64,000 bases of DNA from DASTFP01 sp963816855 (GCA_963816855.1 CAWFMA010000037.1:62001-126000), one strand, 5' to 3'; positions 15,177-24,848 are shown, counted from the stretch's first letter. Numbers and translations: made by a program. The notes: generated by a model from the letters alone, not told the origin.

Positions 15177-16997
15177 ATGGGACATTGGCGATACTTGGTG
15201 CTTATTGCGCTGCTCGCGGGACCGGCCTTGCTGGCTGCTCCCAAGGAACTGCCCATTCTGCCGCCGCCAATGGCACAACCGCAAAGCCTTTCCATCTTGC
15301 GTGGCGGCGACATTGAAATTCCCTTGCGCGCTCTGGGGCGGGCTTCCGGACAACTGAAATTCCTCATACGCTCTCTGCCGAAAAACGGAGTGCTGGGCGA
15401 AATCCGAGTCAAAGGGCCAAAGGCGGCCGTGGTTAAATATACGCACGACGGCTCGAGCGGGGGCATGGATCTTTTCACGTTCGCGGTTCAGGCCATCGAC
15501 AGTCCGGTCTCCGCTCCGGCACCAATCAATATCACGATCTCCGAGGAACCGCCGCGGCTTTCAGCAGTCGACGCCCTGGACTTTGGCACAGTATTCATTG
15601 GGCAGCCGTGCGAAGAGCAAATTATTCTGCGAAACAGCGGCGGAGGCGTTTTGGAAGGCCGGATGGAAGTCCCTCACCCGTGGAAGATCCTTGACGATGC
15701 CGAGTATCGCATAGGCCGCCATGGGGAAAGGAAAGTGCGTATCGTTTGCGCTCCCTCCGAGCAGCGGGAATATACTGGCGAACTGACGTTCTCCCATGAC
15801 GCCTCCCGAGTCATCGAGCTTCTGGCGAACGCCGCACCGCCCCTCGCGTTCGAGCCTACCAACGAAATCCCGTTGATCGCTCAGGGCGCGGGTGCGATCC
15901 GCTCGGGAGCCGTTCTCGTCCGGAATCAGACTGCGCGAGAGCGCACCCTGCAGATTTCTGTGCCGGCCGAAGTGATCAAACCCCAGGAAGTTAAGATTGC
16001 CGCCGGCGAAGAGAGGAAAATCCCCCTGGCGACGAAACTGGAATTCCTGGGCCCGAAGCTCGGAAACGCCAGCTTTGCCAGCGAGGGTTTCCGGCAGAAC
16101 ATTCCAATTCGGATTTTCGCCGCGCAACCGATGCTGAAAATCGAGCCGCACGAAGGCTTGGATTTCGGCGAGGTCGAGATTCACAAGAGTTATAAAGGGG
16201 TTCTTCGAATCAAGAACGGGGGAGGAAGTCCCGCGCGGCTTCAGGTGACCATGCCGGACGGCATAGGCCTGGCGCCAGACCCCAACGGCGCCACGCTTCA
16301 ACCCGGCGAAGTCCGGACGTTTGCGGTAAAGTTCGAAGCCGCGTCGCTGGGCACCTACCGATCCCCGATCATTTTCGGGACGACCACGGGCCAGTCCACC
16401 GAGGTGCAAGTGCGCGGCCGGGTGCTCTTCCGCCCTTCCGGGACGGCAAAAATTTCCACCGCGATGCTCGATCCCGCTCTGCAGGACCCCCCCCCGACTG
16501 CCGCCGCACCGGAGGAACCAGGGAATGCAATTCCTCCTGTGACGGATATCAAGGTGCTCCGGGCCACCAATCAAATTTTCGAGTTCGCCTGGCCACAGCC
16601 TGCAGCCGGTCCTCTGACCTGGATTATCCAGCAGCTGCAATTCGATTTCGAAAACGATGGTTCGTTGGGACTCGTCTGGAGAGATCTGCATGGCATCAAG
16701 TTCTCCGAGCAGGAGGGGATGGCCGTCGCCCGATTCGAGAACCTCGAGCCCGGGCGCGTCTGGCTCCTGCGGATTGTCTCGGCGGACGGTCGCGGTCTGC
16801 GCTCGGCGCCCTCTCCCACGCTGCGGCTGGCGAGCGCGCCTCTCAGGCGACTTCCGGTATTTTGGACGGTGGCCCCTCTGGCCGCCGCGGGCGCTTTCGC
16901 CTGGGGTCTCGTAAGACTTCGCAAGCGGAGGCAAAGCGAAGCCTTGCACCAGGCTGATCGCATCGCCCGGCTCGTCGCCGACAAATCTTTCCGCTAA
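15177..16997 (+). CDS. Exported multi-domain ASH/DUF1573-like membrane protein
   Basis: 606 residues with signal peptide (about 2-21), a series of beta-sandwich repeats and one C-terminal membrane helix (about 567-587) followed by a basic tail RLRKRRQSEA. Two repeats carry the pattern LDFGTVFIGQPCEEQIILRN and LDFGEVEIHKSYKGVLRIKN, typical of ASH/DUF1573-like domains; a fibronectin-like module precedes the membrane helix. It probably sits in the envelope with its bulk outside the cytoplasm, as a binding or scaffold protein. ATG at 15177 preferred over the adjoining TTG. Function not assignable. Confidence 0.75.
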   Translation: MGHWRYLVLIALLAGPALLAAPKELPILPPPMAQPQSLSILRGGDIEIPLRALGRASGQLKFLIRSLPKNGVLGEIRVKGPKAAVVKYTHDGSSGGMDLFTFAVQAIDSPVSAPAPINITISEEPPRLSAVDALDFGTVFIGQPCEEQIILRNSGGGVLEGRMEVPHPWKILDDAEYRIGRHGERKVRIVCAPSEQREYTGELTFSHDASRVIELLANAAPPLAFEPTNEIPLIAQGAGAIRSGAVLVRNQTARERTLQISVPAEVIKPQEVKIAAGEERKIPLATKLEFLGPKLGNASFASEGFRQNIPIRIFAAQPMLKIEPHEGLDFGEVEIHKSYKGVLRIKNGGGSPARLQVTMPDGIGLAPDPNGATLQPGEVRTFAVKFEAASLGTYRSPIIFGTTTGQSTEVQVRGRVLFRPSGTAKISTAMLDPALQDPPPTAAAPEEPGNAIPPVTDIKVLRATNQIFEFAWPQPAAGPLTWIIQQLQFDFENDGSLGLVWRDLHGIKFSEQEGMAVARFENLEPGRVWLLRIVSADGRGLRSAPSPTLRLASAPLRRLPVFWTVAPLAAAGAFAWGLVRLRKRRQSEALHQADRIARLVADKSFR

Positions 16998-17054
16998 ATC
17001 TTGTTGCTCAGCGCGTGAGCCGCCTCCAAGATTCGCCGATCAATACCGCATAGC

Positions 17055-18068
17055 ATGCAACTCGGAATGATCGGTCTCGGCAGGATGGGCGCCAATATGG
17101 TCAGGCGCTTAATTAAACAAGGTCACCAATGTGTTGTCTACGACGCGAATCCCGACGCCGTGAAACAACTCGCCGGCGAAGGGGCGATTGGCGCCGCGTC
17201 GCTCAAGGATTTCGCCGCGAAGCTGACGGCGCCCCGCAACGCCTGGATCATGGTCCCGGCGGCCATTACGGACAAAGTCGTGGACGAACTCGCCTCCCAC
17301 CTGCAAGCGGAGGACACGATCATTGACGGCGGCAATTCCTATTTCCGCGACGACCGGCGCCGGAGCGCTCACCTGAAGCAAGCCGGAGTGCATTATCTCG
17401 ATGTTGGTACGAGCGGCGGCGTCTGGGGGCTGGAAAGGGGATACTGTATGATGATCGGCGGCGACAAGGAAGCGGTGGATCGCATGGACCCCATCTTCAA
17501 GTCGCTCGCGCCGGGTCGCGGCACCGTGGAGCGGACTCCAGGGCGCGAAAAGCTCGGCGGAACCGCCGAAGAGGGCTACCTGCATTGCGGGTCGTCCGGC
17601 GCGGGACATTTCGTCAAAATGGTGCACAACGGAATAGAGTACGGACTCATGGCTGCCTTCGGCGAAGGGTTTGATATTCTCGCCAGCGCCAACGCGAGTC
17701 TCAAGAAAGGCGAGACCGACGCCGAAACCGCGCCTGTCGGAGACGACTACGTCTATGATATTAACCTCGCCGATGTCGCCGAAGTCTGGCGACGCGGCAG
17801 CGTCGTCAGTTCCTGGCTGCTGGACCTCGTCGCGGGCGCCTTTGCGGAGAACCCGACGCTTTCCAATTTTTCCGGCCGGGTTTCCGACTCCGGAGAAGGA
17901 CGCTGGACCATCATGGCGGCGATCGACGAGGCCGTCGAATGCGACGTATTGAGCGCCGCCCTCTTCGCGCGCTTTCGGTCGCGAAAAGATCATACGATGG
18001 CAGAGAAGGTCTGCTCTGCGATGCGCTTTCAGTTTGGTGGTCACGTCGAACGCGCAGCCGGCGGCTGA
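17055..18068 (+). CDS. gnd: 6-phosphogluconate dehydrogenase (decarboxylating), short GndA/YqeC type
   Basis: Oxidises 6-phosphogluconate to ribulose 5-phosphate and CO2. The Rossmann motif MIGLGRMGANMVRRL opens the protein; GGNSYFRDD and LDVGTSGGVWGLERGYCMMI are substrate motifs and HFVKMVHNGIEYGLM holds the catalytic Lys and Asn. At 337 residues it is the short form, often NAD-dependent. It stands 43 bp before the flavoprotein gene but there is no functional link I can see. Confidence 0.93.
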   Translation: MQLGMIGLGRMGANMVRRLIKQGHQCVVYDANPDAVKQLAGEGAIGAASLKDFAAKLTAPRNAWIMVPAAITDKVVDELASHLQAEDTIIDGGNSYFRDDRRRSAHLKQAGVHYLDVGTSGGVWGLERGYCMMIGGDKEAVDRMDPIFKSLAPGRGTVERTPGREKLGGTAEEGYLHCGSSGAGHFVKMVHNGIEYGLMAAFGEGFDILASANASLKKGETDAETAPVGDDYVYDINLADVAEVWRRGSVVSSWLLDLVAGAFAENPTLSNFSGRVSDSGEGRWTIMAAIDEAVECDVLSAALFARFRSRKDHTMAEKVCSAMRFQFGGHVERAAGG

Positions 18069-18111
18069 CGCACCCTTCCCGCGGGCGGGTCACTCTGACC
18101 AATTGCTGCCA

Positions 18112-19380
18112 ATGAACAATCCGGTCTATGACGTGGCGATCATCGGAGGAGGCCCGGCTGGCAGCATCGCCGCGGCCTCGTTGGCTCTGGCCGGCCGTAA
18201 GGTTGTCGTCTTCGAACGCGAGAAATTTCCGCGCTTTCACATCGGAGAGTCCCTGCTGCCTTTCAGCATGGAGACATTCGAACGCCTGGGCCTCATGCCA
18301 AAGCTGGACGCTGCTGGGTTCATCCGAAAATACGGCGCCGAAATCACCTCGGGGTGCGGCACCGGCGAAATTCGCTTCTATTTCAAGGATGGCTACCGCT
18401 CAAAGCGTCAAACGGCCTTTCAGGTTGAACGCTCGAAGTTCGACACGATTCTGCTCGAGCATGCCCGGGAGTGCGGCGCGCACGTGCGGGAGCGGGTTGG
18501 CGTTGAAAGCATTGACCTCACCGCGGCTCTCCCGCTGTTGCTCGTGAAGGAAGGGGCGAAATCCGTCGAGCGAATCGAAGCGCAATACCTCCTTGATTGT
18601 AGCGGCCGCCACTCTATGGTCGGCACACGCCTTGGACTCAAGCGGGAGTATTCGGGGCTTCAAAAATTTGCCGTCTACGCCCATTACGAGGGAGCCGAAC
18701 AACCTGACGGCATCGACGGCACGCTGACCCGGATGGTCCGCGCGCGCGATCACTGGTTCTGGATCATTCCTCTTTCCCGCGAAAAAATCAGTGTGGGGTT
18801 GGTGCTCGACACGAATCGCTATCGCTCTTTTGGACGACCTCCGGCAGACGTGCTGGATGCGTTTCTCAACGAGCAACCGATCATGCGTGAGCGGCTGGCC
18901 GGCGCGAAACGGGTGAGCAAGGTCTACGCCAGCGGCGACTATTCCTACCGCAATATCGCTCTTCACGGCGATCGATGGCTCATGGCCGGCGACGCGGCTG
19001 GCTTTATTGATCCGATTTTCAGCAGCGGCGTCTTTTTGGCGATTCTCAGCGGTGAGAGAGCAGCCGAAGCATTGAACAAGGCGCTCGCCGCGCCCCAGGC
19101 GGCCCAAAAACAGTTCGCCGCCTACGAGCGGCATCTCGCCAAGGTGATGCGCCTCTATCTTAAATTCGTCTACTCCTGGTATCGGCAGGAGTTCGTCGAA
19201 ACGGTGCTCGCTCCGCGCGAATTTTTCCAGGTCGTGCCGGCGGTCAACGCGGTCCTGGCCGGAAACTCGGGCCGCTCGTTTGCGCTGCGTTGGAGAATCT
19301 GGCTCTTTCATATGATCGTCGCAGCTCAGCGCATCGTCCCCATTTTTCCAAAATTGCCCCTTGTGCCGAAGGGACTATGA
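18112..19380 (+). CDS. FAD-dependent halogenase/geranylgeranyl-reductase-like oxidoreductase
   Basis: Class A flavoprotein monooxygenase fold. The start is set at the Met of MNNPVYDVAIIGGGPAGS; the frame runs back to 18034 inside gnd. Dinucleotide site GGGPAGS; FPRFHIGESLLPFSMETF, the WFWIIP block (fits the WxWxIP signature of flavin halogenases) and GDAAGFIDPIFSSGV are present. 422 residues. The family covers halogenases and reductases; the WxWxIP signature alone does not prove halogenation. It overlaps a lipoprotein gene by ATGA, suggesting a shared envelope or lipid-related task. Confidence 0.8.
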   Translation: MNNPVYDVAIIGGGPAGSIAAASLALAGRKVVVFEREKFPRFHIGESLLPFSMETFERLGLMPKLDAAGFIRKYGAEITSGCGTGEIRFYFKDGYRSKRQTAFQVERSKFDTILLEHARECGAHVRERVGVESIDLTAALPLLLVKEGAKSVERIEAQYLLDCSGRHSMVGTRLGLKREYSGLQKFAVYAHYEGAEQPDGIDGTLTRMVRARDHWFWIIPLSREKISVGLVLDTNRYRSFGRPPADVLDAFLNEQPIMRERLAGAKRVSKVYASGDYSYRNIALHGDRWLMAGDAAGFIDPIFSSGVFLAILSGERAAEALNKALAAPQAAQKQFAAYERHLAKVMRLYLKFVYSWYRQEFVETVLAPREFFQVVPAVNAVLAGNSGRSFALRWRIWLFHMIVAAQRIVPIFPKLPLVPKGL

Positions 19381-19865
19381 AATCCCTGTCGTTGCTCTGC
19401 TTCGCGCTGCTTCTCGTGGGATGCCAGACGCGGCCGGAATCCCAGATCGCCTTTGAGGCTGTCACCTCCCAGAAGGCTCTCATTCGCTGGCATCACAAAG
19501 GCGTCTCTCTGGTCTACGACGCGGTGTGCGCACGCTCCTCCGGCCAAGCGGTTCTCGTTCGCATCTACAAGCAATCTCCTGTTTCGCTCGCCGAGTTTGA
19601 GCTCGGACCGGAGAATCATTTCGAAGCCAGGGGTCGCCTGCTGGGACGCGGTTGGGCGGGTCCTTCGGCCGATGCGCCGCCTGCCCTCGCGTCCTGGGCC
19701 GCATTTTTGGCCGCCTATCGCGACTCCGCCAGCGTAAGGGACGGCTCCCGGCAGATTCAAACCGGCCCACTGCTGGTCGCCTATACAAAATCCGGAAACA
19801 GTCTCAGAGCCCTTTCCGTTTCGCGGGCCGGAACCGGCGAAGTGATCTCCGCGGTATTCAATTGA
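19377..19865 (+). CDS. Predicted lipoprotein, unknown function
   Basis: 162 residues. A lipoprotein signal peptide (MKSLSLLCFALLLVGC) with lipobox LVGC; the rest is a mixed beta protein with no recognised domain (KALIRWHHKGVSLVYDAVC, then LAEFELGPENHFEARG). The ATG overlaps the flavoprotein stop (ATGA), so the pair is an operon. Upstream in-frame ATG at 19290 lies inside the flavoprotein gene and is rejected. Resemblance to outer-membrane lipoproteins of lipid-biosynthesis clusters is only a hunch. Confidence 0.75.
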   Translation: MKSLSLLCFALLLVGCQTRPESQIAFEAVTSQKALIRWHHKGVSLVYDAVCARSSGQAVLVRIYKQSPVSLAEFELGPENHFEARGRLLGRGWAGPSADAPPALASWAAFLAAYRDSASVRDGSRQIQTGPLLVAYTKSGNSLRALSVSRAGTGEVISAVFN

Positions 19866-19939
19866 ATGATGCTCCAGAGTCGGAACGTCCATGGCCATCT
19901 GGCGGTTGACGCGTTCACCCTGTGCCCGTCTGACGCTCG

Positions 19940-20359
19940 ATGAGCGTCCCGGATCGCTTCCCGCCGGACGCCAAAATTCCCCGCGAAGAAATTTCTCGCG
20001 CGACACGGCATATTTTTCTCTGCGCCGGGCCGGATTGTTGCGATTCCGCGGCAGGTGAACGGCTATGGGATCTGCTTAAAGCGGAAACGCGCAAGCTTTC
20101 AGTGCCCGTGCTTCGCACCAAGGCGGCCTGCTTGCGAATTTGCAGGGCCGGGCCATGGCTGGTCGTTTATCCCGACGGGATCTGGTACGACCGGATTGAC
20201 GCGCGCAAGCTTTGTCACATTCTCAAAGAGCACATCGAACAGGGTCGTCCGGTTCGCGATTGGATCGCCGCGGACATGCCAAACCTGGCAATGTGCCGTC
20301 TGCCGGCTCCTGACCAGCATACATCCCCGAAATCTCATTCCTCGTCAGCAACCAGCTGA
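19940..20359 (+). CDS. Thioredoxin-like [2Fe-2S] ferredoxin
   Basis: Small electron carrier of the thioredoxin-fold 2Fe-2S type, 139 residues. The four-cysteine pattern is visible as HIFLCAGPDCCDSA and KAACLRICRAGPWLVVYPDG, with WYDRID following, the usual end of the fold. The C-terminal 25 residues (CRLPAPDQHTSP) look disordered. Redox partner not evident. Confidence 0.85.
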   Translation: MSVPDRFPPDAKIPREEISRATRHIFLCAGPDCCDSAAGERLWDLLKAETRKLSVPVLRTKAACLRICRAGPWLVVYPDGIWYDRIDARKLCHILKEHIEQGRPVRDWIAADMPNLAMCRLPAPDQHTSPKSHSSSATS

Positions 20360-20393
20360 CGAAACCGCAAGCACCTGCAATTTGAAGGGCTGG

Positions 20394-22045
20394 TTATTTG
20401 GCGAGCAGGATGACGAGAACCTGGGCGACAGTAATGCGCAGCAGCATGGTCAACGGGTAGACAGACGCGTAGGAAGAGCCGGCGATGGGATTGGCGAAAG
20501 CGAGCGCGGGCGGATCGGTCATGCGGCCCGCCTGTAAGCCGAGAATGGACATACAATTGAGCTTCAGGACGACCCTACCGAAACTCTCGCCGCCAGGACA
20601 GGCACGATGGTGATAATGGCGCCACAAAACAACCAAAGCAACCCGCTTGGCGAAAAGAAGCGTGTTGACAAACTGCGAGCCTGATTGAGGCCGACGCATG
20701 CGAGGAAGAGGACAATACCAAGCTCCCGAAACGCGTAGTTCACGTTACTGGGCATGTACCAGACGAGGGGTCCGATGTTGCCCAGGCGCGCAAGGAGGAT
20801 GGCGCAAACCAGCGGCCCTCCCGCGAGACCAAGACGCACCGGGACCGGCAAGCCAGCCAGGGCGGCGGGAAGTGAACCGACAACAATTCCGAGCACGATG
20901 CCACAGGGGGCGAAATTCGTTACCGCCAGTTCCTGGGCGGAATTTCCAAGCTCGGCGGCGACGCGTTCCGGTGACGGGCATCGCCGACGACGATCAACTC
21001 ATCGCCGAACTGCAGACGGACATCCGTGCTGGCCATCATTTCGATACCTTTTCGCACAACCGTATCGCCGACGCGTTATACTTCGCCTCGAGCCCCAGCT
21101 GCCGCACAGTCCGGCCGAGCGCAAGCCTGTTTGTGACGATCACTCGTTTGAAAGCGACCCGACCCGGGGTCCTCATGAGATCCTCGTGGCTGGGGCGTCC
21201 GACCACGCGTTGAAAGCTTTCCAGGTGAGCGGCGGTACCAATGGCACAGGAGAACGTCGCCGGTGTGCACCGTCGAAGCGCCGGTCGCCACCTGCACTTC
21301 GGATTCTCCCGCTCGCTTCAAACGAGAGGCGGTAACCTCCGTTTCGCAAGCCGGGAATTGCGTCGACCCGAAGACCCGTCGAGATTCGCGTTCTCGACAA
21401 GAAGGTTGAGCCACGCGATCGGCTCGCTGCCCGAGCGCTGCTGGTCTTCGAATTGCGCCGCCTCCTTTTCTACGTCAATTCCAAACACAAGGCGCACGAT
21501 GATTATGCTGGCCATGATCCCCACGATGCCCAGCGGATAAGCGACGGCGTAGGAAAGAGCCGGAGTGTCGGCCAGCGCTTCGTCGGCCTTCAATCCAGCC
21601 TGCTGGGCGGCTCCCAGGGCAGGCGTGTTTGTGGTCGCCCCGGAGAAAAGACCCGCCGCCGCTCCAAAAGCGATTCCAAAAAGCATGGCGAAGATCAGCG
21701 TGAGGAGTCCCCCGCCAACGACGATCGCGGCCGCGAGCCCATTTAACGCCAGCCCCTGGTCCCTCAGCGAGGCGAAGAAACCGGGACCAATCTGGAGACC
21801 GATGGTAAAGACAAAAAGGATCAGCCCGAATTCTCGCAAAAACTCCAGGGTATGATATTCTATGTCGAAGCCGAAGTGGCCAAAAAAGCAGTCCCGCGAA
21901 CAAAACGCCGGTCACGCCCGGCCCCACGCCGCGCACCTTGATGCTGGCGAAGCCAAGGCCGGCGACGGCCACTATGGAAAATCAAGAGTATTGAATAGGC
22001 AATCGGATTTGTGGTCGCGTAATTCTCAAGCCACGTCGTCGCCGC
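20394..22045 (-). pseudogene. Decayed AspT/YidE-family transporter with many frameshifts
   Basis: Reading across frames recovers a full AspT/YidE/YbjL-type transporter. The N-terminal membrane half includes IAYSILLIFH, VRGVGPGVTGVLFAGLL, REFGLILFVFTIGLQIGPGF and TNTPALGAAQQAG. Middle RCK-like pieces include VTASRLKRAGESEVQVATG and RVAFKRVIVTNRLALGRTV. The C-terminal membrane half includes GIVVGSLPAALAGLPVPV and ILGLQAGRMTDPPALAFA, ending at 20394. At least eight frame changes are needed (e.g. near 21962, a T-run near 21885, 21385, 21240, 20915 and 20600). One or two might be sequencing error, but this number points to a decaying gene or a bad contig patch. No credible start codon remains at the 5' end. 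Confidence 0.85.
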
Positions 22046-22169
22046 TCTGCTTCATACAGGCTCGACGATCGAAACGCCAGCCGGGAAAAGCCTGAGAACA
22101 ACGGCCGTTTGTCCCTTTTTCGAAAGTCACTGCAAAGTTGCCGCGCGTAGGCTAGGATGCAAACCTTCC

Positions 22170-22535
22170 ATGAACTTTCGTTTTGCTTTCGTTTTAAAGT
22201 CGGCCTTCGCGGGGCTGGCTCTGTTGCAGCTAGCCGGATGCGTGTCGCCTCCTCCGAATCCCGAAGGAATTGTCCAAGTCTGGGTTGAAGAGTCCGGTGT
22301 TCGCGTGCTGCGCAACGGAAAAACTCTTTGCGTGGTTCATCCCAAGCTGCCAAAAGTCGAACAGTGGAAACTTGTCGAGAATGGTAACGCGATAGTCGTC
22401 AAGTCGCGCGCACAGCCCGAGGGTCTTGCCGCGGTGGAACTTTTCGATACCAACACCGGCGCACTGAAAGAGCGATTGATGAGTTATGCCTTTTACACTG
22501 GGCGCCCGACGTGGGCCGAAGGGTTCCAAGACTAA
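22170..22535 (+). CDS. Small predicted lipoprotein
   Basis: 121 residues with a lipoprotein signal ending in LAGC (about residue 24), then a short beta-rich domain (EGIVQVWVEESGVRVLRNGK, VVKSRAQPEGLAAVELFD). No family recognised. Stands alone between the transporter pseudogene and a convergent methyltransferase gene. Confidence 0.7.
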   Translation: MNFRFAFVLKSAFAGLALLQLAGCVSPPPNPEGIVQVWVEESGVRVLRNGKTLCVVHPKLPKVEQWKLVENGNAIVVKSRAQPEGLAAVELFDTNTGALKERLMSYAFYTGRPTWAEGFQD

Positions 22536-22556
22536 TTTCATCGACCCCAGGGCGTT

Positions 22557-23309
22557 TTACATCTTGCGACACAGCATCAGACCGTCGGCGATTGACAACA
22601 GCACGCATTCCACACGCGGATCGGTGCAGAGCTTCTTATTCAGGTTGTCGATGGCACGCGCCGACTCGTCCTGCGGATCCAGGATCCGACCATGTTGCAG
22701 CATGTTGTCAAACAGAATGAGACCATTGGGCCGTACGCGCGGAAGAACCAACTCGTAGTAGAGGTCATAGTTTGGCTTGTCCGCATCAATAAAAGCCAGG
22801 TCGAGGATGCACTCCGCGGGCAACGCCTCGAGCTCTGCTCGCCCGCCTCCCAGGCGCAATTCAATCTTGCCCTCCAGTCCGGCGCGCTTCCAATAGCGTC
22901 CGGCAATCGCCGTCCAGTCGGCGTTGACGTCGATGCAAAGAAGCCGGCCTTCCGGCAAAAGTCCCCTGGCAATGCAAATCGCACTGTAGCCGGTAAACGT
23001 TCCAACCTCGACGGCAGAACGCGCTCCAATGAGGGCGGCCAGAAGGGTCAGGAACGATCCCTGTTCGCGGCTGATGAGCATTCCGCTAATCGAGCCAAGC
23101 TTTTCGGTTTCGTCTCTCAAATCATCAAGGACCGGATCGCGAGGCTTGCTGCGGTGGATCACCACATAGCGATAAAGGGCGTCGTCGAGAGACAGGAACT
23201 TCAAAGGCGGGGAGGCGCAGTCGCAACCCGGCGTGTCACTTTCGGGGACCGGTTTCTTTGATGACGGAGGGACCGGTTTCTTTGACGGCGATTTTGATCG
23301 AGAGACCAT
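22557..23309 (-). CDS. Class I SAM-dependent O-methyltransferase (CCoAOMT-like)
   Basis: Methyltransferase of the caffeoyl-CoA/catechol O-methyltransferase family, 250 residues. SAM motif AVEVGTFTGYSAICIARGL, metal/active-site stretch LAFIDADKPNYDLYYE and GLILFDNMLQHGRI are clear. The first 30 residues are a Lys/Pro/Ser-rich tail with a short internal repeat (KKPVPPSSKKPVPES), so translation may start at a later codon. Substrate unknown; bacterial members methylate small catechols. Confidence 0.88.
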   Translation of the reverse strand: MVSRSKSPSKKPVPPSSKKPVPESDTPGCDCASPPLKFLSLDDALYRYVVIHRSKPRDPVLDDLRDETEKLGSISGMLISREQGSFLTLLAALIGARSAVEVGTFTGYSAICIARGLLPEGRLLCIDVNADWTAIAGRYWKRAGLEGKIELRLGGGRAELEALPAECILDLAFIDADKPNYDLYYELVLPRVRPNGLILFDNMLQHGRILDPQDESARAIDNLNKKLCTDPRVECVLLSIADGLMLCRKM

Positions 23310-23388
23310 GAGACGGAAAGTCGATCAAAATCCAACCAGACGCCATGCCCGATTTTGACCTGGTTTTTCCGCGCGTTTTTCCCGGCGG

Positions 23389-23409
23389 TTGCCAATTTGA
23401 AATTGGCAA
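23389..23409. repeat. Perfect 10-1-10 palindrome
   Basis: TTGCCAATTT, one base, AAATTGGCAA. It lies in the 170-bp divergent spacer between the methyltransferase and the small membrane protein, about 70 bp upstream of the latter. Symmetry suits a dimeric regulator site; too AT-rich and short-looped for a typical terminator. Confidence 0.5.
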
Positions 23410-23480
23410 GCTTGGTTGCAGAACTGCTCGCGAATTCTGTCGGGTATCTCGCATTTGACGGAGTTCTCGTATATTGAGGC

Positions 23481-23684
23481 GTGAAGACAGTGATATTGAC
23501 TTTGCCGGAAATCGCCTTGGTCGCCGGAACACGGGCAATTCTCGGGGCCGGAGTGGCCCTGCTGCTGGCGGATAAGCTGGAACCGAAATCCCGGCGAGCG
23601 GTCGGGTGGGCACTGGCCGCCGTGGGCCTGATCACGACACTTCCCTTGGCGCTCGAAATTCTCGGCAAACGAGCCGACGGCTAA
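23481..23684 (+). CDS. Small two-helix membrane protein
   Basis: 67 residues from a GTG start. Two membrane helices (about 8-30 and 42-60) flank a charged turn DKLEPKSRRA. Its sequence (LPEIALVAGTRAILGAGVAL) resembles small conserved membrane proteins seen in several phyla, function unknown. A GAGG precedes the GTG by a few bases. No operon partner. Confidence 0.6.
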   Translation: MKTVILTLPEIALVAGTRAILGAGVALLLADKLEPKSRRAVGWALAAVGLITTLPLALEILGKRADG

Positions 23685-23810
23685 AGAGCTGTTGACCGGC
23701 TCGCACTGATCGCCGGCATTCCATCGCGTCGCGCCATACGATCGAGCGACAACGCAGGAATGCCTCGCCGCCGCCTCGGCGAGGATGTGGCGCGCGGCGT
23801 CTTTTGACGT

Positions 23811-24848
23811 TTAGGCAGGAAGCTCGATCTGCACCTTGACGCTTTGCGGCGGCATATTTGAGGCGAAATCAAACGCGGCAACGGACTCCTCAAAGCCAAA
23901 ACGGTCCGTGATAAGCGGTTTCACGTCTATCTTGCCCGCGCCCATCAGGGCCAGAGCCCGCGGGAAAACATGGGCATAGCGAAAGACGCTTTCGATCCGC
24001 GCCTCTTTCACTTGCGCCGCAACGATATCGAGCGGAACCGGCTCGAGCGGAATTCCGACAAACACCACGCATCCACCGGGACAAAGCGGGCTAAAGACTC
24101 CTTGCACGGCCCGCGAATTGCCACTGGCTTCAAACACAATGTCAGCTCCCCAGCCTTCAGTCTCATCCTGTAGAACTTTGACAATGTCTTGTTCCCGCAC
24201 GTTGACGGGTGTGATTCCTGGATAGCTTCCCGCGAGGTCGAGCTTCTGCGGCTGGACATCCGTTACAAATACCTTGCTGCATCCGCCGGCCAGCGCAGCG
24301 AGAGCTGTTACCATGCCGATCGGCCCCGCGCCAACGACCACCGCCACATCGCCGGCCCGCACGCGAGCCTTGTTCACCCCCTGCATGCCAACGGCGAGCG
24401 GCTCAACCATCGCCCCTTCGGCAAACGAGACGTTGTCAGGCAGCTTGAACGTAAAAGCCGCAGGATGAACAACGCTTGGACGCAGAACTCCATGCACTGG
24501 CGGCGTCGCCCAAAAGCGTACCGCAGGATCGAGGTTGTACATGCCCAGCCGCGTCGCGCGGCTGTTGGGATCCGGAATTCCAGGCTCCATGCAAACGCGA
24601 TCGCCCGCTTTGAGATTAGTGACGCCAGATCCCACTTCGACCACGACCCCCGCAGCCTCATGGCCGAGGATCATCGGCTCGCGGACAACGAACGGCCCGA
24701 TCGCCCCGTGCTGATAGTAGTGCACGTCGCTTCCGCAAACGCCCACGGTGCGCAGGGCGACGCGGACATCGTGGGTTCCGAGCGGCTCATCGATGGAGAA
24801 ATCGCGAAGCGACAATTTGTGTTTTTCTTCGAGAACAAGAGCTTTCAT
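23811..24848 (-). CDS. Zinc-dependent polyol (xylitol/sorbitol-type) dehydrogenase
   Basis: Medium-chain dehydrogenase converting a polyol to a ketose with NAD. Start at 24848 (MKALVLEEKHKLSLRDF); the frame upstream to 25067 is not protein-like. Catalytic zinc site GVCGSDVHYY and GHEAAGVVVEVG, cofactor loop VVGAGPIGMVTAL. 345 residues. The structural-zinc four-cysteine loop of many family members is replaced by CMEPGIPDPNSRATRLGMYN, which retains one Cys, as in sorbitol dehydrogenases. It fits with nearby sugar genes as an entry step for a pentitol or hexitol. Confidence 0.9.
   Translation of the reverse strand: MKALVLEEKHKLSLRDFSIDEPLGTHDVRVALRTVGVCGSDVHYYQHGAIGPFVVREPMILGHEAAGVVVEVGSGVTNLKAGDRVCMEPGIPDPNSRATRLGMYNLDPAVRFWATPPVHGVLRPSVVHPAAFTFKLPDNVSFAEGAMVEPLAVGMQGVNKARVRAGDVAVVVGAGPIGMVTALAALAGGCSKVFVTDVQPQKLDLAGSYPGITPVNVREQDIVKVLQDETEGWGADIVFEASGNSRAVQGVFSPLCPGGCVVFVGIPLEPVPLDIVAAQVKEARIESVFRYAHVFPRALALMGAGKIDVKPLITDRFGFEESVAAFDFASNMPPQSVKVQIELPA

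Noticed and set aside
15561..16949. Long antisense frame over the ASH-domain gene
   Set aside because: High-GC shadow; no domain, and the plus-strand gene has a signal peptide and recognisable repeats.
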